Of a stretch of DNA of 22,436 nt, positions 16,435-22,436 are shown one piece after another. The position numbers and the translations under genes were made by a program. This DNA comes from Marinilabiliaceae bacterium UBA5213 (GTDB lineage Bacteria > Bacteroidota > Bacteroidia > Bacteroidales > Marinilabiliaceae). The notes below the pieces were generated by a model that worked only from the letters and a program-made list of their open reading frames with translations, was not told the DNA's origin and searched no databases. Every line of letters begins with the position of its first letter. The first letter of the stretch is position 1. Location: assembly GCA_002412555.1 (NCBI GenBank), contig DHVH01000019.1, positions 1 through 22,436 on the forward strand. Reading direction: 5' to 3'.

Positions 16435-17772
16435 CTAAAGCTCAATGGGCACCCCCATAAAGTAATCCAGAATTTTTCGATAGAGCAAAGTATTGTAGCG
16501 TGCCTGTATCAGCTCCCGACTGGCATTGAGCCAATTATTACGCGTCTGAAGCAATTCTATGGAACTCAACATGCCCAACTGATACTGTTCACTGGCCAAA
16601 AGGTAACTCTCTTCAGACGCCCGTTCCTGAACCAGGGCAGCCATATAGCGCTGCTGTCCGGCATAAGTATCTTCATAAACGCGCTCAACCTCCTGCAACA
16701 GCTTGTTTCGTGTATTCACCATTACCAGTTCAGCCTGTTTGATGTTAATATGACTTCGGGTAACATTGGCTTTGGTGGCATAGTTGTTAAAAATCGGAAC
16801 CGACAAGGTTACTCCTACCCTTTGCATTAGGTGGTCAGAAATTTGGGAGTTGTAGGAGAAGCTCAGACCATCATTATAATCGGTTGAAAGGGATGCGTTT
16901 AAAGATAAGGAAGGCAGATAGCCTGCACGGGCATTTTTCAAATCAACCTCTGCTATATCTTTTTGCAGGGAGCTATAGCGCACATCGGGGCGGTTTTGAA
17001 GCGTAGCTTCAAAAACATCGAAGCGCTCAGGTAGAGCCATCATAATACCAGTAACGGGCTCCTGGGGAATAAAAACCTTAAAGGATGACTCAACAGGGAT
17101 TTCCAGCAATTGTTTCAATTCTGTTTTTCGCTGAACAAGGTTGCTTTCGGCAGCCACCCTGCTGTAATTGTCACTGGCCAGTTGTGCTTCCATATCTAAC
17201 AGGTCGCGCTTAGAGACCGATCCTGCCTCTAGTAGCTTTTGTGTACGTTCCAGTTGCTTGCGCGATGCGGCTGCCACCTCAATAAAATAGGCCAGATTTT
17301 CATGCGCATACAATACATTGAGGTAGGCCTGAACCACAGACATGGAAAGATCCATTTCTGTTTGATCAATGGTTAACAAGTTGGCCTCCTTCGAGAGGCG
17401 ACTCCTCTGAATATTGTTGCTGGTTTGTCCACCGCCATAAACGGTAAGCCCCGTGTTGAGCGACAATGAACCGCCATAAGCCAGTCCCCAGCCTTCGCTC
17501 TCCCCCAAATCGTTATAATTTCTGCTGTTGGTGGCCGATTGCGACACAGACCCACTCAAATAGGGCAAACGTTGCCCCCTTGCCTGCAAAATATTGGCAT
17601 CGGCCGTTTGCGCAGCCAAATGCGATTGCTTGAGTTGAATATTGTTCTCTTTGGCGAAGTTCAAACAGCGGTTTAAATCCCACTCACCTGATAAATCACC
17701 CCTCACCCCCTGGGCGCTGACCGAAACTGACCACCCAATCATTAGCAGTAAGCCAAAAATCTTCACATCCAT
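16435..17772 (-). CDS. TolC-like outer-membrane efflux channel
   Basis: A 445-residue OEP-family protein with a signal peptide (MDVKIFGLLLMIGWSVSVSAQG, cleavage probably after the Ala of SVSA). Two OEP repeats give the helical barrel and beta-barrel. Visible signs include the start LNRCLNFAKENNIQLKQ, long heptad-like helices around AAASRKQLERTQKLLEAGSVSKRDLLDMEAQLASDNY, and NRPDVRYSSLQKDIAEVDLKNARAGYLPSLSLNASL, typical of the second repeat. The frame also permits a start 15 residues upstream (17817), but ATG 17772 is preceded by AAAGGAT, a good ribosome-binding site for this group, and places the signal peptide at the terminus. It is the first gene of the six-gene exporter/regulator unit. Confidence 0.94.
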   Translation of the reverse strand: MDVKIFGLLLMIGWSVSVSAQGVRGDLSGEWDLNRCLNFAKENNIQLKQSHLAAQTADANILQARGQRLPYLSGSVSQSATNSRNYNDLGESEGWGLAYGGSLSLNTGLTVYGGGQTSNNIQRSRLSKEANLLTIDQTEMDLSMSVVQAYLNVLYAHENLAYFIEVAAASRKQLERTQKLLEAGSVSKRDLLDMEAQLASDNYSRVAAESNLVQRKTELKQLLEIPVESSFKVFIPQEPVTGIMMALPERFDVFEATLQNRPDVRYSSLQKDIAEVDLKNARAGYLPSLSLNASLSTDYNDGLSFSYNSQISDHLMQRVGVTLSVPIFNNYATKANVTRSHINIKQAELVMVNTRNKLLQEVERVYEDTYAGQQRYMAALVQERASEESYLLASEQYQLGMLSSIELLQTRNNWLNASRELIQARYNTLLYRKILDYFMGVPIEL

Positions 17773-17814
17773 ATCCTTTTCTATTTTAATCGTAAAGTTG
17801 AAACGATATGGAAT

Positions 17815-17843
17815 CAAAGAAAAAAGTAATCGACCAAAACACC
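17815..17843 (-). promoter_or_regulatory. Possible promoter/operator region of the exporter unit
   Basis: On the minus strand TTTCTTTG (17815-17822) is one base from the TAnnTTTG -7 consensus. Just upstream lies the 17-base element TAATCGACCAAAACACC (17827-17843 as read on the plus strand). That element recurs with one mismatch at 19943-19959, directly upstream of the biotin-carrier promoter. Distance to the start codon is about 55 bp here and 50 bp there. The regulator, if any, is unknown. Confidence 0.3.
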
Positions 17844-17908
17844 AGAACTGCCGACAGATGAAGGCTATGAAGAGACAAGGTTCAGAGGGCTGTCTTATTC
17901 CATCTACT

Positions 17909-17937
17909 AAAAAAGGCTGCCCTTGAGGGGCAGCCTT
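17909..17937 (-). terminator. Intrinsic terminator of the biotin carrier/carboxyltransferase operon
   Basis: A perfect 10-bp stem, AAGGCTGCCC (17913-17922) and GGGCAGCCTT (17928-17937), encloses a 5-base loop. On the minus strand it is followed by six T (complement of 17909-17914). It lies 25 bp after the carboxyltransferase stop and before the exporter operon. The plus strand has no T-run after the hairpin, so it works leftward only. Confidence 0.88.
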
Positions 17938-17962
17938 GCACTATATATTAAGCACTAATGAG

Positions 17963-19504
17963 TTATCTATTCAGACGACCAGCTAACACCCAGGGACTAA
18001 CCTGCCTAATACTGCTAATGGCATATTGAACGCCAGAGCCAGCTTCTTCAGCAGCTATGGCTGCTGATAGTACAGCTACCAGTTCATCATCGTCCTCTTC
18101 TGCAGCTTCAACCTTAGCAGGTGCAACTTTAGGAGCAGGCGTCTCTACCACCTGATTGAGGGTACCATCCTTACGCATTTTGAAAAATTTCTCAGCTACC
18201 TGAGGTAACAAAGCATAAGTCAATACATCTTCATCTTGAATGATATAATCCTTTATCTTCTCGCGAATGGTAAGCAATTCAGGCTCGATCAAATCGGCCG
18301 GGCGACAAGTAATGGGTTGTTCATCACCCAAAATCTTTTTGATCAACTCAGCAGAAATTGGCGCTGGTGTTTTACCATATTCGCCTTTCACAACGCCTTT
18401 AGATTCTTTCGGAACCATTTTGTAGCGCTCACCCATCAGCACATTGAATACGGCCTGCGTACCAACAATCTGGCTCGATGGTGTTACCAAAGGAGGGAAA
18501 CCAAAGTCTTCACGCACCCTTGGCACCTCTTTCAACACTTCTTCATACTTATCCAAGGCGTTGGATTGCTTCAACTGAGAAATCAGGTTGGACAACATAC
18601 CTCCAGGCACTTGATAAATCAATGCATTGACATCGACCCCTAACATTTTGGTATCCAAAAGACCGGTTTCAATCCATTTATCCCGCAAAGGACGCATGTA
18701 ATCGGCAATCTCACTCAACTTAACCAAATCCAGACCCGTATCGTATTTGGTTCCCTGCAGCGAAGCTACCAAAGGCTCGGTCGCCGGCTGAGAAGTACCA
18801 CCCGACATGGGCGAAAGCGCTGTATCTACCACGTCAACACCTGCCTCAATGGCTTTAATGTAGGTCATGGAAGCTACACCACTGGTGTAGTGCGTATGTA
18901 ATTGCACCGGAATCTTAACGGTTTCCTTAATGGCTTTGATCAGATCATAGGCATCATAGGGCTTCAACAATCCAGCCATATCTTTAATACAGATGGAGTG
19001 CGCGCCCATATTCTCAAGCGTTTGGGCATCTTTGGCAAACAACTCAAGACTATGAAAGGGACTGGTGGTATAACTCATGCAAGCCTGTGCGTGACCACCC
19101 TCTTTGATACAGGCTTTAATAGCCGTCTCCAGGTTGCGGGGATCATTCATGGCATCGAAGATGCGAATGATGTCCATACCGTTGGCAACCGCTTTCTGTA
19201 CAAAATACTCTACAACATCATCGGCATAGTGACGGTAACCCAACAGGTTCTGACCGCGCAACAACATCTGCAAAGGCGTTTTGGTCGCCTTCTCCTTAAT
19301 TTTGCGTAGACGATCCCAAGGGTCCTCGTTCAAAAAGCGGATGCATGCATCAAAGGTGGCTCCACCCCAAGCTTCCAGTGAGTGGTAACCTATATTATCT
19401 AATTGCTCTATAATTGGTAACATCTCTTCGGTGCGCATACGAGTGGCGATGAGCGACTGGTGCGCATCCCGAAGGATGGTTTCTGTAATACCTACTTTCC
19501 CCAT
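17963..19504 (-). CDS. oadA: OadA/PycB-type biotin-dependent carboxyltransferase with OadG-like C-terminal tail
   Basis: A 513-residue HMGL-like TIM-barrel carboxyltransferase that moves CO2 between biotin and pyruvate/oxaloacetate. RDAHQS (12-17, metal ligand Asp13), EAWGGATFD (44-52), IRIFDAMND (113-121), carbamylated Lys174 in CIKDMAGLL, and metal ligands His203/His205 in QLHTHYTSG are all present. The PYC/OADA helical domain with PSSQIVGTQAVFNVL follows. There is no biotinyl domain; that is on the separate protein encoded 17 bp upstream. Instead residues about 449-470 are a Pro/Ala/Glu linker, and the last 43 residues (DELVAVLSAAIAAEE ... SPWVLAGRLNR) resemble the cytosolic tail of the gamma/delta subunits (OadG, MmdD) of sodium-pumping decarboxylases. 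It could be oxaloacetate decarboxylase alpha or pyruvate carboxylase subunit B; neither a beta subunit nor a biotin carboxylase is here. The start is supported by GGAG eight bases upstream. A strong terminator follows. Confidence 0.92.
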   Translation of the reverse strand: MGKVGITETILRDAHQSLIATRMRTEEMLPIIEQLDNIGYHSLEAWGGATFDACIRFLNEDPWDRLRKIKEKATKTPLQMLLRGQNLLGYRHYADDVVEYFVQKAVANGMDIIRIFDAMNDPRNLETAIKACIKEGGHAQACMSYTTSPFHSLELFAKDAQTLENMGAHSICIKDMAGLLKPYDAYDLIKAIKETVKIPVQLHTHYTSGVASMTYIKAIEAGVDVVDTALSPMSGGTSQPATEPLVASLQGTKYDTGLDLVKLSEIADYMRPLRDKWIETGLLDTKMLGVDVNALIYQVPGGMLSNLISQLKQSNALDKYEEVLKEVPRVREDFGFPPLVTPSSQIVGTQAVFNVLMGERYKMVPKESKGVVKGEYGKTPAPISAELIKKILGDEQPITCRPADLIEPELLTIREKIKDYIIQDEDVLTYALLPQVAEKFFKMRKDGTLNQVVETPAPKVAPAKVEAAEEDDDELVAVLSAAIAAEEAGSGVQYAISSIRQVSPWVLAGRLNR

Positions 19505-19521
19505 TATTCTCCAGCTTTAAA

Positions 19522-19893
19522 CTATTCAATCACAATTAACACATCTCCAACAGCCATTACGCCGCCTTCTTTAACATTCACCTGGGCAACTGTTCCGTCA
19601 CATGGTGCAGTCAGGTCATTTTCCATCTTCATGGCTTCAAAAACCAATAGAGACTGACCTTTGGTAACCACATCACCTTCGGATACATTCACTTTTAAAA
19701 TGCTACCAGGCATCGGTGCTGAAACAGATTTTCCACCATTCACCGCTTTTTTGCTTTTGATGTGGTCGGTAGATACAGTTTTCTTCATCTTTGGAGCTGA
19801 TTCAAGTGTTCTCTGCGCCTGCGCTGAAGACCGAACCTCTGCTACCTCAACTTCGTACTGCTTGTCGTTAACTGTGATTAAATACTTTTTCAT
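19522..19893 (-). CDS. Biotin carboxyl carrier protein of a decarboxylase/carboxylase complex
   Basis: A 123-residue carrier. The N-terminal part (MKKYLITVNDKQYEVEVAEV) is the short beta-strand domain seen in MmdC/GcdC-type carriers. A Lys/Ala/Ser-rich linker covers about 21-55, and the biotinyl domain spans about 57-123 (SAPMPGSILKVNVSEGDVV ... GGVMAVGDVLIVIE). The biotin attachment lysine is Lys89 in EAMKMEN. It should be biotinylated by BirA and serve as the swinging arm for the carboxyltransferase encoded 17 bp downstream. A TTG-initiated extension to 19920 is possible, but ATG 19893 matches the family start. Confidence 0.94.
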   Translation of the reverse strand: MKKYLITVNDKQYEVEVAEVRSSAQAQRTLESAPKMKKTVSTDHIKSKKAVNGGKSVSAPMPGSILKVNVSEGDVVTKGQSLLVFEAMKMENDLTAPCDGTVAQVNVKEGGVMAVGDVLIVIE

Positions 19894-19931
19894 AGAATAT
19901 CTGGTATAAATGTTTGACAATTCAATTACTG

Positions 19932-19939
19932 CAAAATTA
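19932..19939 (-). promoter_or_regulatory. Candidate -7 box of the biotin carrier/carboxyltransferase operon (TAATTTTG)
   Basis: Minus-strand TAATTTTG matches TAnnTTTG exactly, 38 bp upstream of the ATG at 19893. Immediately upstream (19943-19959) is the element TAATTGACCAAAACACC shared with the exporter unit. Its reverse strand contains TTTTGG, but too close to the -7 box to be a normal -33 element. Confidence 0.45.
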
Positions 19940-20079
19940 CTTTAATTGACCAAAACACCCTCCTATTTAAGTATTATTAACCTATCACTTCAAATTTGAT
20001 ACAAAAACAATCAAAATATTGAATCACAGTTACTTGAATGTGAAATTTACACACATATTTAAGATACAAATCCCTCAAA

Positions 20080-20132
20080 ATGTTATATAGCATAAAAACT
20101 GCAAGCTGTATTATGTTATAGGACATAAAAAC
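20080..20132. repeat. Two 20-base direct repeats, 33 bp apart (ATGTTATA-N3-CATAAAAAC)
   Basis: Copies at 20080-20099 and 20113-20132 share ATGTTATA and CATAAAAAC and differ only in the three central bases (TAG against GGA). The start-to-start distance of 33 bp is about three helical turns, so both would face the same side of the DNA. Each copy has partial dyad symmetry (ATGT...ACAT in the second). They lie about 190-240 bp upstream of the biotin carrier start. Confidence 0.45.
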
Positions 20133-20134
20133 CA

Positions 20135-20150
20135 TGATAAAAGCTTATCA
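20135..20150. repeat. Inverted repeat TGATAA-N4-TTATCA
   Basis: A perfect 6-bp inverted repeat with a 4-base spacer lies three bases after the second direct repeat at 20113-20132. It may be part of the same regulatory cluster. In AT-rich DNA a 6-bp pair is only weak evidence. Confidence 0.3.
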
Positions 20151-20453
20151 ATAAGCACTTACAGATCCTTTTAGTTCAAACTTTTTAAGACTATTAAAGA
20201 TTTAATTCTCTATTATCACTTCGAAAAGACTGACTCCTTTCTAATTCACATGGATCTATATGTCAAATCCTTAATAACTAGAACCATTTAATATGAGAAA
20301 TTTCGTTCAATAAAATTATAATCAAGCTGCTAATTCAACCATTTGAAAAGCCCAATCACTTAATCGTAGCTGATCTATTAATAAGTTAATATGGAACCCC
20401 TTCAGCCAAATTTAAAGTGACTGGAAAGCTGGACATCCTCTACGAATTAAATG

Positions 20454-20481
20454 GAGGGTGCTTACCTGAGTAAACACCCTC
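20454..20481 (-). terminator. Hairpin downstream of the GH3 gene, possible terminator
   Basis: GAGGGTG (20454-20460) pairs with CACCCTC (20475-20481), and an inner TTAC/GTAA pair continues the stem past one mismatch around a 4-base loop. It lies 33 bp after the GH3 stop. On the minus strand it is followed only by a mixed A/T stretch rather than a clean T-run, so termination would be weak or factor-dependent. Confidence 0.4.
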
Positions 20482-20513
20482 TACTTATAACTATAGACTT
20501 AAAATAAAAAAAC

Positions 20514-22436
20514 TTATTCAATTAGCTTCACCTTCTTGCTCAAATTAGCAATAATCAACTCAAATTCACCGGGTTCTGCTATTCTTTTACTCTGAGTATT
20601 GATGAAAGACAAGTCGTCGGCAGTGATCGAGAAGGTGACTTTTTTAGTTTCTCCGGCATTTAAGTGAATCTTGTCAAAACGACGCAGGCGTTTTACATCA
20701 GGAGCAAGTGAAGCATATAAGTCGGACGAAAAAAGCATCACCACCTCCTTGCCCGCAACTTCACCTATATTCTCTACATCCACACTTACCCATAACTCAT
20801 CATTATTATCAAACTCCTCCTGAGAAACAATAAGATTCGAGTAACTAAAAGAAGTATAGCTCAATCCATGCCCAAAGCCAAACTGATGATAAACTCCACC
20901 CTCATAATTATACATACCTTCAGGTGTTTTGCTCTCTTCGCTATGCTTATGATAATACATCACTAATGAATTACTGAACATGGGATAAGTGTATGGCAGT
21001 TTTCCGGATGGATTAACATCACCCGTTAAGATGTCTGCCAGAGCATCTCCCGTGTGGTTGCCACTCAAATAAGTTTGAATGATGGCATCCATATCATGGG
21101 CAAATCTTCGAATAATGCGCGGGCGCCCTTCGTTGAGAACCAAAACTATGGGCTTACCTGTTTTGGCAAGTGCTATAGCCAACCTCTCCTGATTTTCAGA
21201 AATCATCAGGTCACTTAAATCCCCGGGTTTTTCTGTGTATGTGTTTTCACCCAGGCAAAGAATAATAACATCCACGTTCCTGGCCGCATTGACAGCCGCT
21301 TCAATATTCACGTTGTGCTCATCTATATACGTTCTCCCATGAAAATTATACTCTACCCCTGGCACATGTTCAACATTGCTTTTCCCAAATTTGATTTCTA
21401 TGGCTTCCAAAATTGTGTTATAATCCATCGCAAACTCTTCAACTTTTTCTCCTTGCCACGAGTAGCTCCATCCACCATTTACAGTGCGCATACTGTTGGC
21501 ATTCGGACCGGCCACCAAAATTTTACTATTCGTCGAAAGTGGCAAAACACCGCCTTTATTTTTCAGTAAAGTTATAGCTTCCGAGGCGGACACATAGGCT
21601 ATTTTTTTATGCGCATCACTAAATGCCTCTAAATTGGGTTCAACAAACGGGCGCTCAAACAGACCAAGTTTATATTTGAGATTTAAAATGCGCCTAACGG
21701 CATCATTTAAGCGCTCCATGCTAACTGAACCTTCATTTACAAGTTCCACAAGCAAATCAAAATACCGAACATAATCGTAAGGAATCATTGACATATCCAC
21801 ACCCGCATTAAAAGCGAGCATAATAGCTTCTTTATGCGAGGATGCCACTTTATCACGGTTGTGCAAATTCTCAATATCTGCCCAATCGGTTACAACCAAG
21901 CCATTAAAACCCAGTTCGTTCTTTAGCAATCCGGTGATTATATCGTGACTGGCATGAACGGGAATTCCGTTGATTAACCCTGAGTTAATCATGACTGAAG
22001 CGGCACCAGCTTCCACAGCCTTCTGAAATGAAGGCAAGTGGTATTCACGCAATGAAATATCAGAGATTTCGGATGGCGTACGGTCCTTACCCGAGGATGC
22101 CAGGGTGGAATAGCCAATAAAATGCTTCAAACAAGCAGCCACACTGGTTGAGCAATTCAGCTCTTTACCCTGGTAACCTTTTACTACCTCTACCCCCATT
22201 TCAGATATCAAATAAGGATCTTCACCAAAGGTCTCCCACATCCGCGCCCATCGCGGATCGACGCCTAAATCCAATACCGGTGAAAAGTTCCACGGTATAT
22301 TAGAAGCACGGGTTTCAATGGCAGTTGCTTTTGCTGCCTGATAAACCAAATCGCGATTCCAGGTAGCAGCTTGCGCAATTTGCTGAGGAAACATAGTGGC
22401 TTCAGCGGTGTTGTTGAAGGGCTGGTGGACGCCATC
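20514..22436 (-). CDS. Glycoside hydrolase family 3 beta-glycosidase, 5' end outside the window
   Basis: An open frame runs from the window end to the stop at 20514 (640 residues visible). The ATG at 22394 is internal: the 14 codons before it read DGVHQPFNNTAEAT, which continue into MFPQQIAQAATWN, the normal GH3 stretch D-x-x-H...AT-x-FPQ. The signal peptide and the beginning of the TIM barrel are therefore missing here. Visible parts are the GH3 barrel with IPWNFSPVLDLGVDPRW, FGEDPYL, CLKHFIGYS, and the likely nucleophile Asp in LVVTDWADI (visible residue 184). The GH3 C-terminal alpha/beta domain follows (VLPLSTNSKILVAGPNA ... LCLGENTYTEKPGDLSDL ... GDVNPSGKLPYTYP), then a fibronectin-like domain (WVSVDVENIGEVAGKEVVMLF). 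This architecture fits periplasmic exo-beta-glucosidases or xylosidases. The segment that often carries the acid/base Glu reads LSGNHTGDALADIL. Specificity is not predictable from this sequence alone. Confidence 0.93.
   Translation of the reverse strand, partial: DGVHQPFNNTAEATMFPQQIAQAATWNRDLVYQAAKATAIETRASNIPWNFSPVLDLGVDPRWARMWETFGEDPYLISEMGVEVVKGYQGKELNCSTSVAACLKHFIGYSTLASSGKDRTPSEISDISLREYHLPSFQKAVEAGAASVMINSGLINGIPVHASHDIITGLLKNELGFNGLVVTDWADIENLHNRDKVASSHKEAIMLAFNAGVDMSMIPYDYVRYFDLLVELVNEGSVSMERLNDAVRRILNLKYKLGLFERPFVEPNLEAFSDAHKKIAYVSASEAITLLKNKGGVLPLSTNSKILVAGPNANSMRTVNGGWSYSWQGEKVEEFAMDYNTILEAIEIKFGKSNVEHVPGVEYNFHGRTYIDEHNVNIEAAVNAARNVDVIILCLGENTYTEKPGDLSDLMISENQERLAIALAKTGKPIVLVLNEGRPRIIRRFAHDMDAIIQTYLSGNHTGDALADILTGDVNPSGKLPYTYPMFSNSLVMYYHKHSEESKTPEGMYNYEGGVYHQFGFGHGLSYTSFSYSNLIVSQEEFDNNDELWVSVDVENIGEVAGKEVVMLFSSDLYASLAPDVKRLRRFDKIHLNAGETKKVTFSITADDLSFINTQSKRIAEPGEFELIIANLSKKVKLIE

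Larger units (their letters stand above)
19894..20513. other. 620-bp AT-rich intergenic region upstream of the biotin carrier gene
   Basis: No reading frame here looks coding. The region holds a candidate -7 box next to the biotin carrier gene, a shared 17-base element, a pair of 20-base direct repeats with a nearby inverted repeat (20080-20150), and a hairpin near the GH3 end (20454-20481). The segment 20160-20440 shows nothing I can name. The length is unusual compared with the 17-130 bp gaps elsewhere in the leftward genes. Confidence 0.55.

Noticed and set aside
17642..17926. 94-codon open frame on the plus strand across the TolC signal-peptide region and the terminator
   Set aside because: It is antisense to the TolC-like gene, runs into a strong terminator hairpin, has no ribosome-binding site, and its product resembles nothing known.
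20160..20440. Possible small RNA or hidden gene in the long gap before GH3
   Set aside because: No promoter-terminator pair, no strong hairpin and no coding frame could be supported by eye in this part.
22392..22394. ATG at 22394 as the real start of the GH3 gene
   Set aside because: The frame continues in conserved GH3 sequence (DGVH...) to the window end, so this Met is internal and the gene is cut by the window.

Overview
The window reads as chromosomal DNA of a member of the Bacteroidota, probably a saccharolytic Bacteroidales/Marinilabiliales-type bacterium (lineage inferred from gene content only). Evidence: a SusC/SusD pair, a one-piece hybrid two-component system (HTCS), carboxynorspermidine decarboxylase, LytS/LytTR regulators, and several upstream sequences matching the Bacteroidota sigma-A -7 box TAnnTTTG, mostly without Shine-Dalgarno sequences. 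I see no tRNA, rRNA, CRISPR array, insertion sequence or phage gene.

Layout. (1) 1-7948 is the regulatory and uptake edge of a polysaccharide-utilisation locus (PUL). A SusD-like lipoprotein, cut by the window start, and a SusC-like TonB-dependent transporter are read leftward. A 1368-residue HTCS sensor/regulator is divergent across a 497-bp AT-rich intergenic region. (2) 7992-9134 encodes carboxynorspermidine decarboxylase (nspC, polyamine synthesis), overlapping tail-to-tail by 4 bp with a RecQ-family helicase (9131-11044). (3) 11178-17772 is a six-gene leftward unit: TolC-like outer-membrane protein, MacA-like adaptor, MacB-type ATPase, MacB/FtsX permease, LytS-type histidine kinase and LytTR response regulator. 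This is a complete ABC-type tripartite exporter with its own two-component system. (4) 17963-19893 is a two-gene operon for a biotin carrier protein and an OadA/PycB-type carboxyltransferase, closed by a strong intrinsic terminator. The carboxyltransferase carries a C-terminal tail resembling that of OadG/MmdD pump subunits. (5) 19894-20513 is a 620-bp AT-rich gap with operator-like repeats. (6) 20514-22436 is a GH3 beta-glycosidase whose N-terminus lies beyond the window end.

How it fits together. The HTCS probably senses an oligosaccharide in the periplasm and drives susC/susD. GH3 could process imported or periplasmic oligosaccharides but is 12 kb from the HTCS and more likely belongs to a different cluster. 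The exporter unit is probably autoregulated through LytS/LytTR. The biotin carrier and carboxyltransferase belong to pyruvate/oxaloacetate or methylmalonyl-CoA metabolism; the biotin carboxylase or membrane beta subunit they need is not here. Base composition changes sharply at about 7950: the HTCS is near 30-35% GC in sampled lines, while nspC and recQ are near 50%.

Most of the content is of known types. The points most worth a second look are the OadG-like tail on the carboxyltransferase, the shared 17-bp element upstream of two operons, the 33-bp-spaced direct repeat upstream of the biotin carrier gene, the unusual acid/base region of the GH3 enzyme, and the composition step at the PUL boundary.
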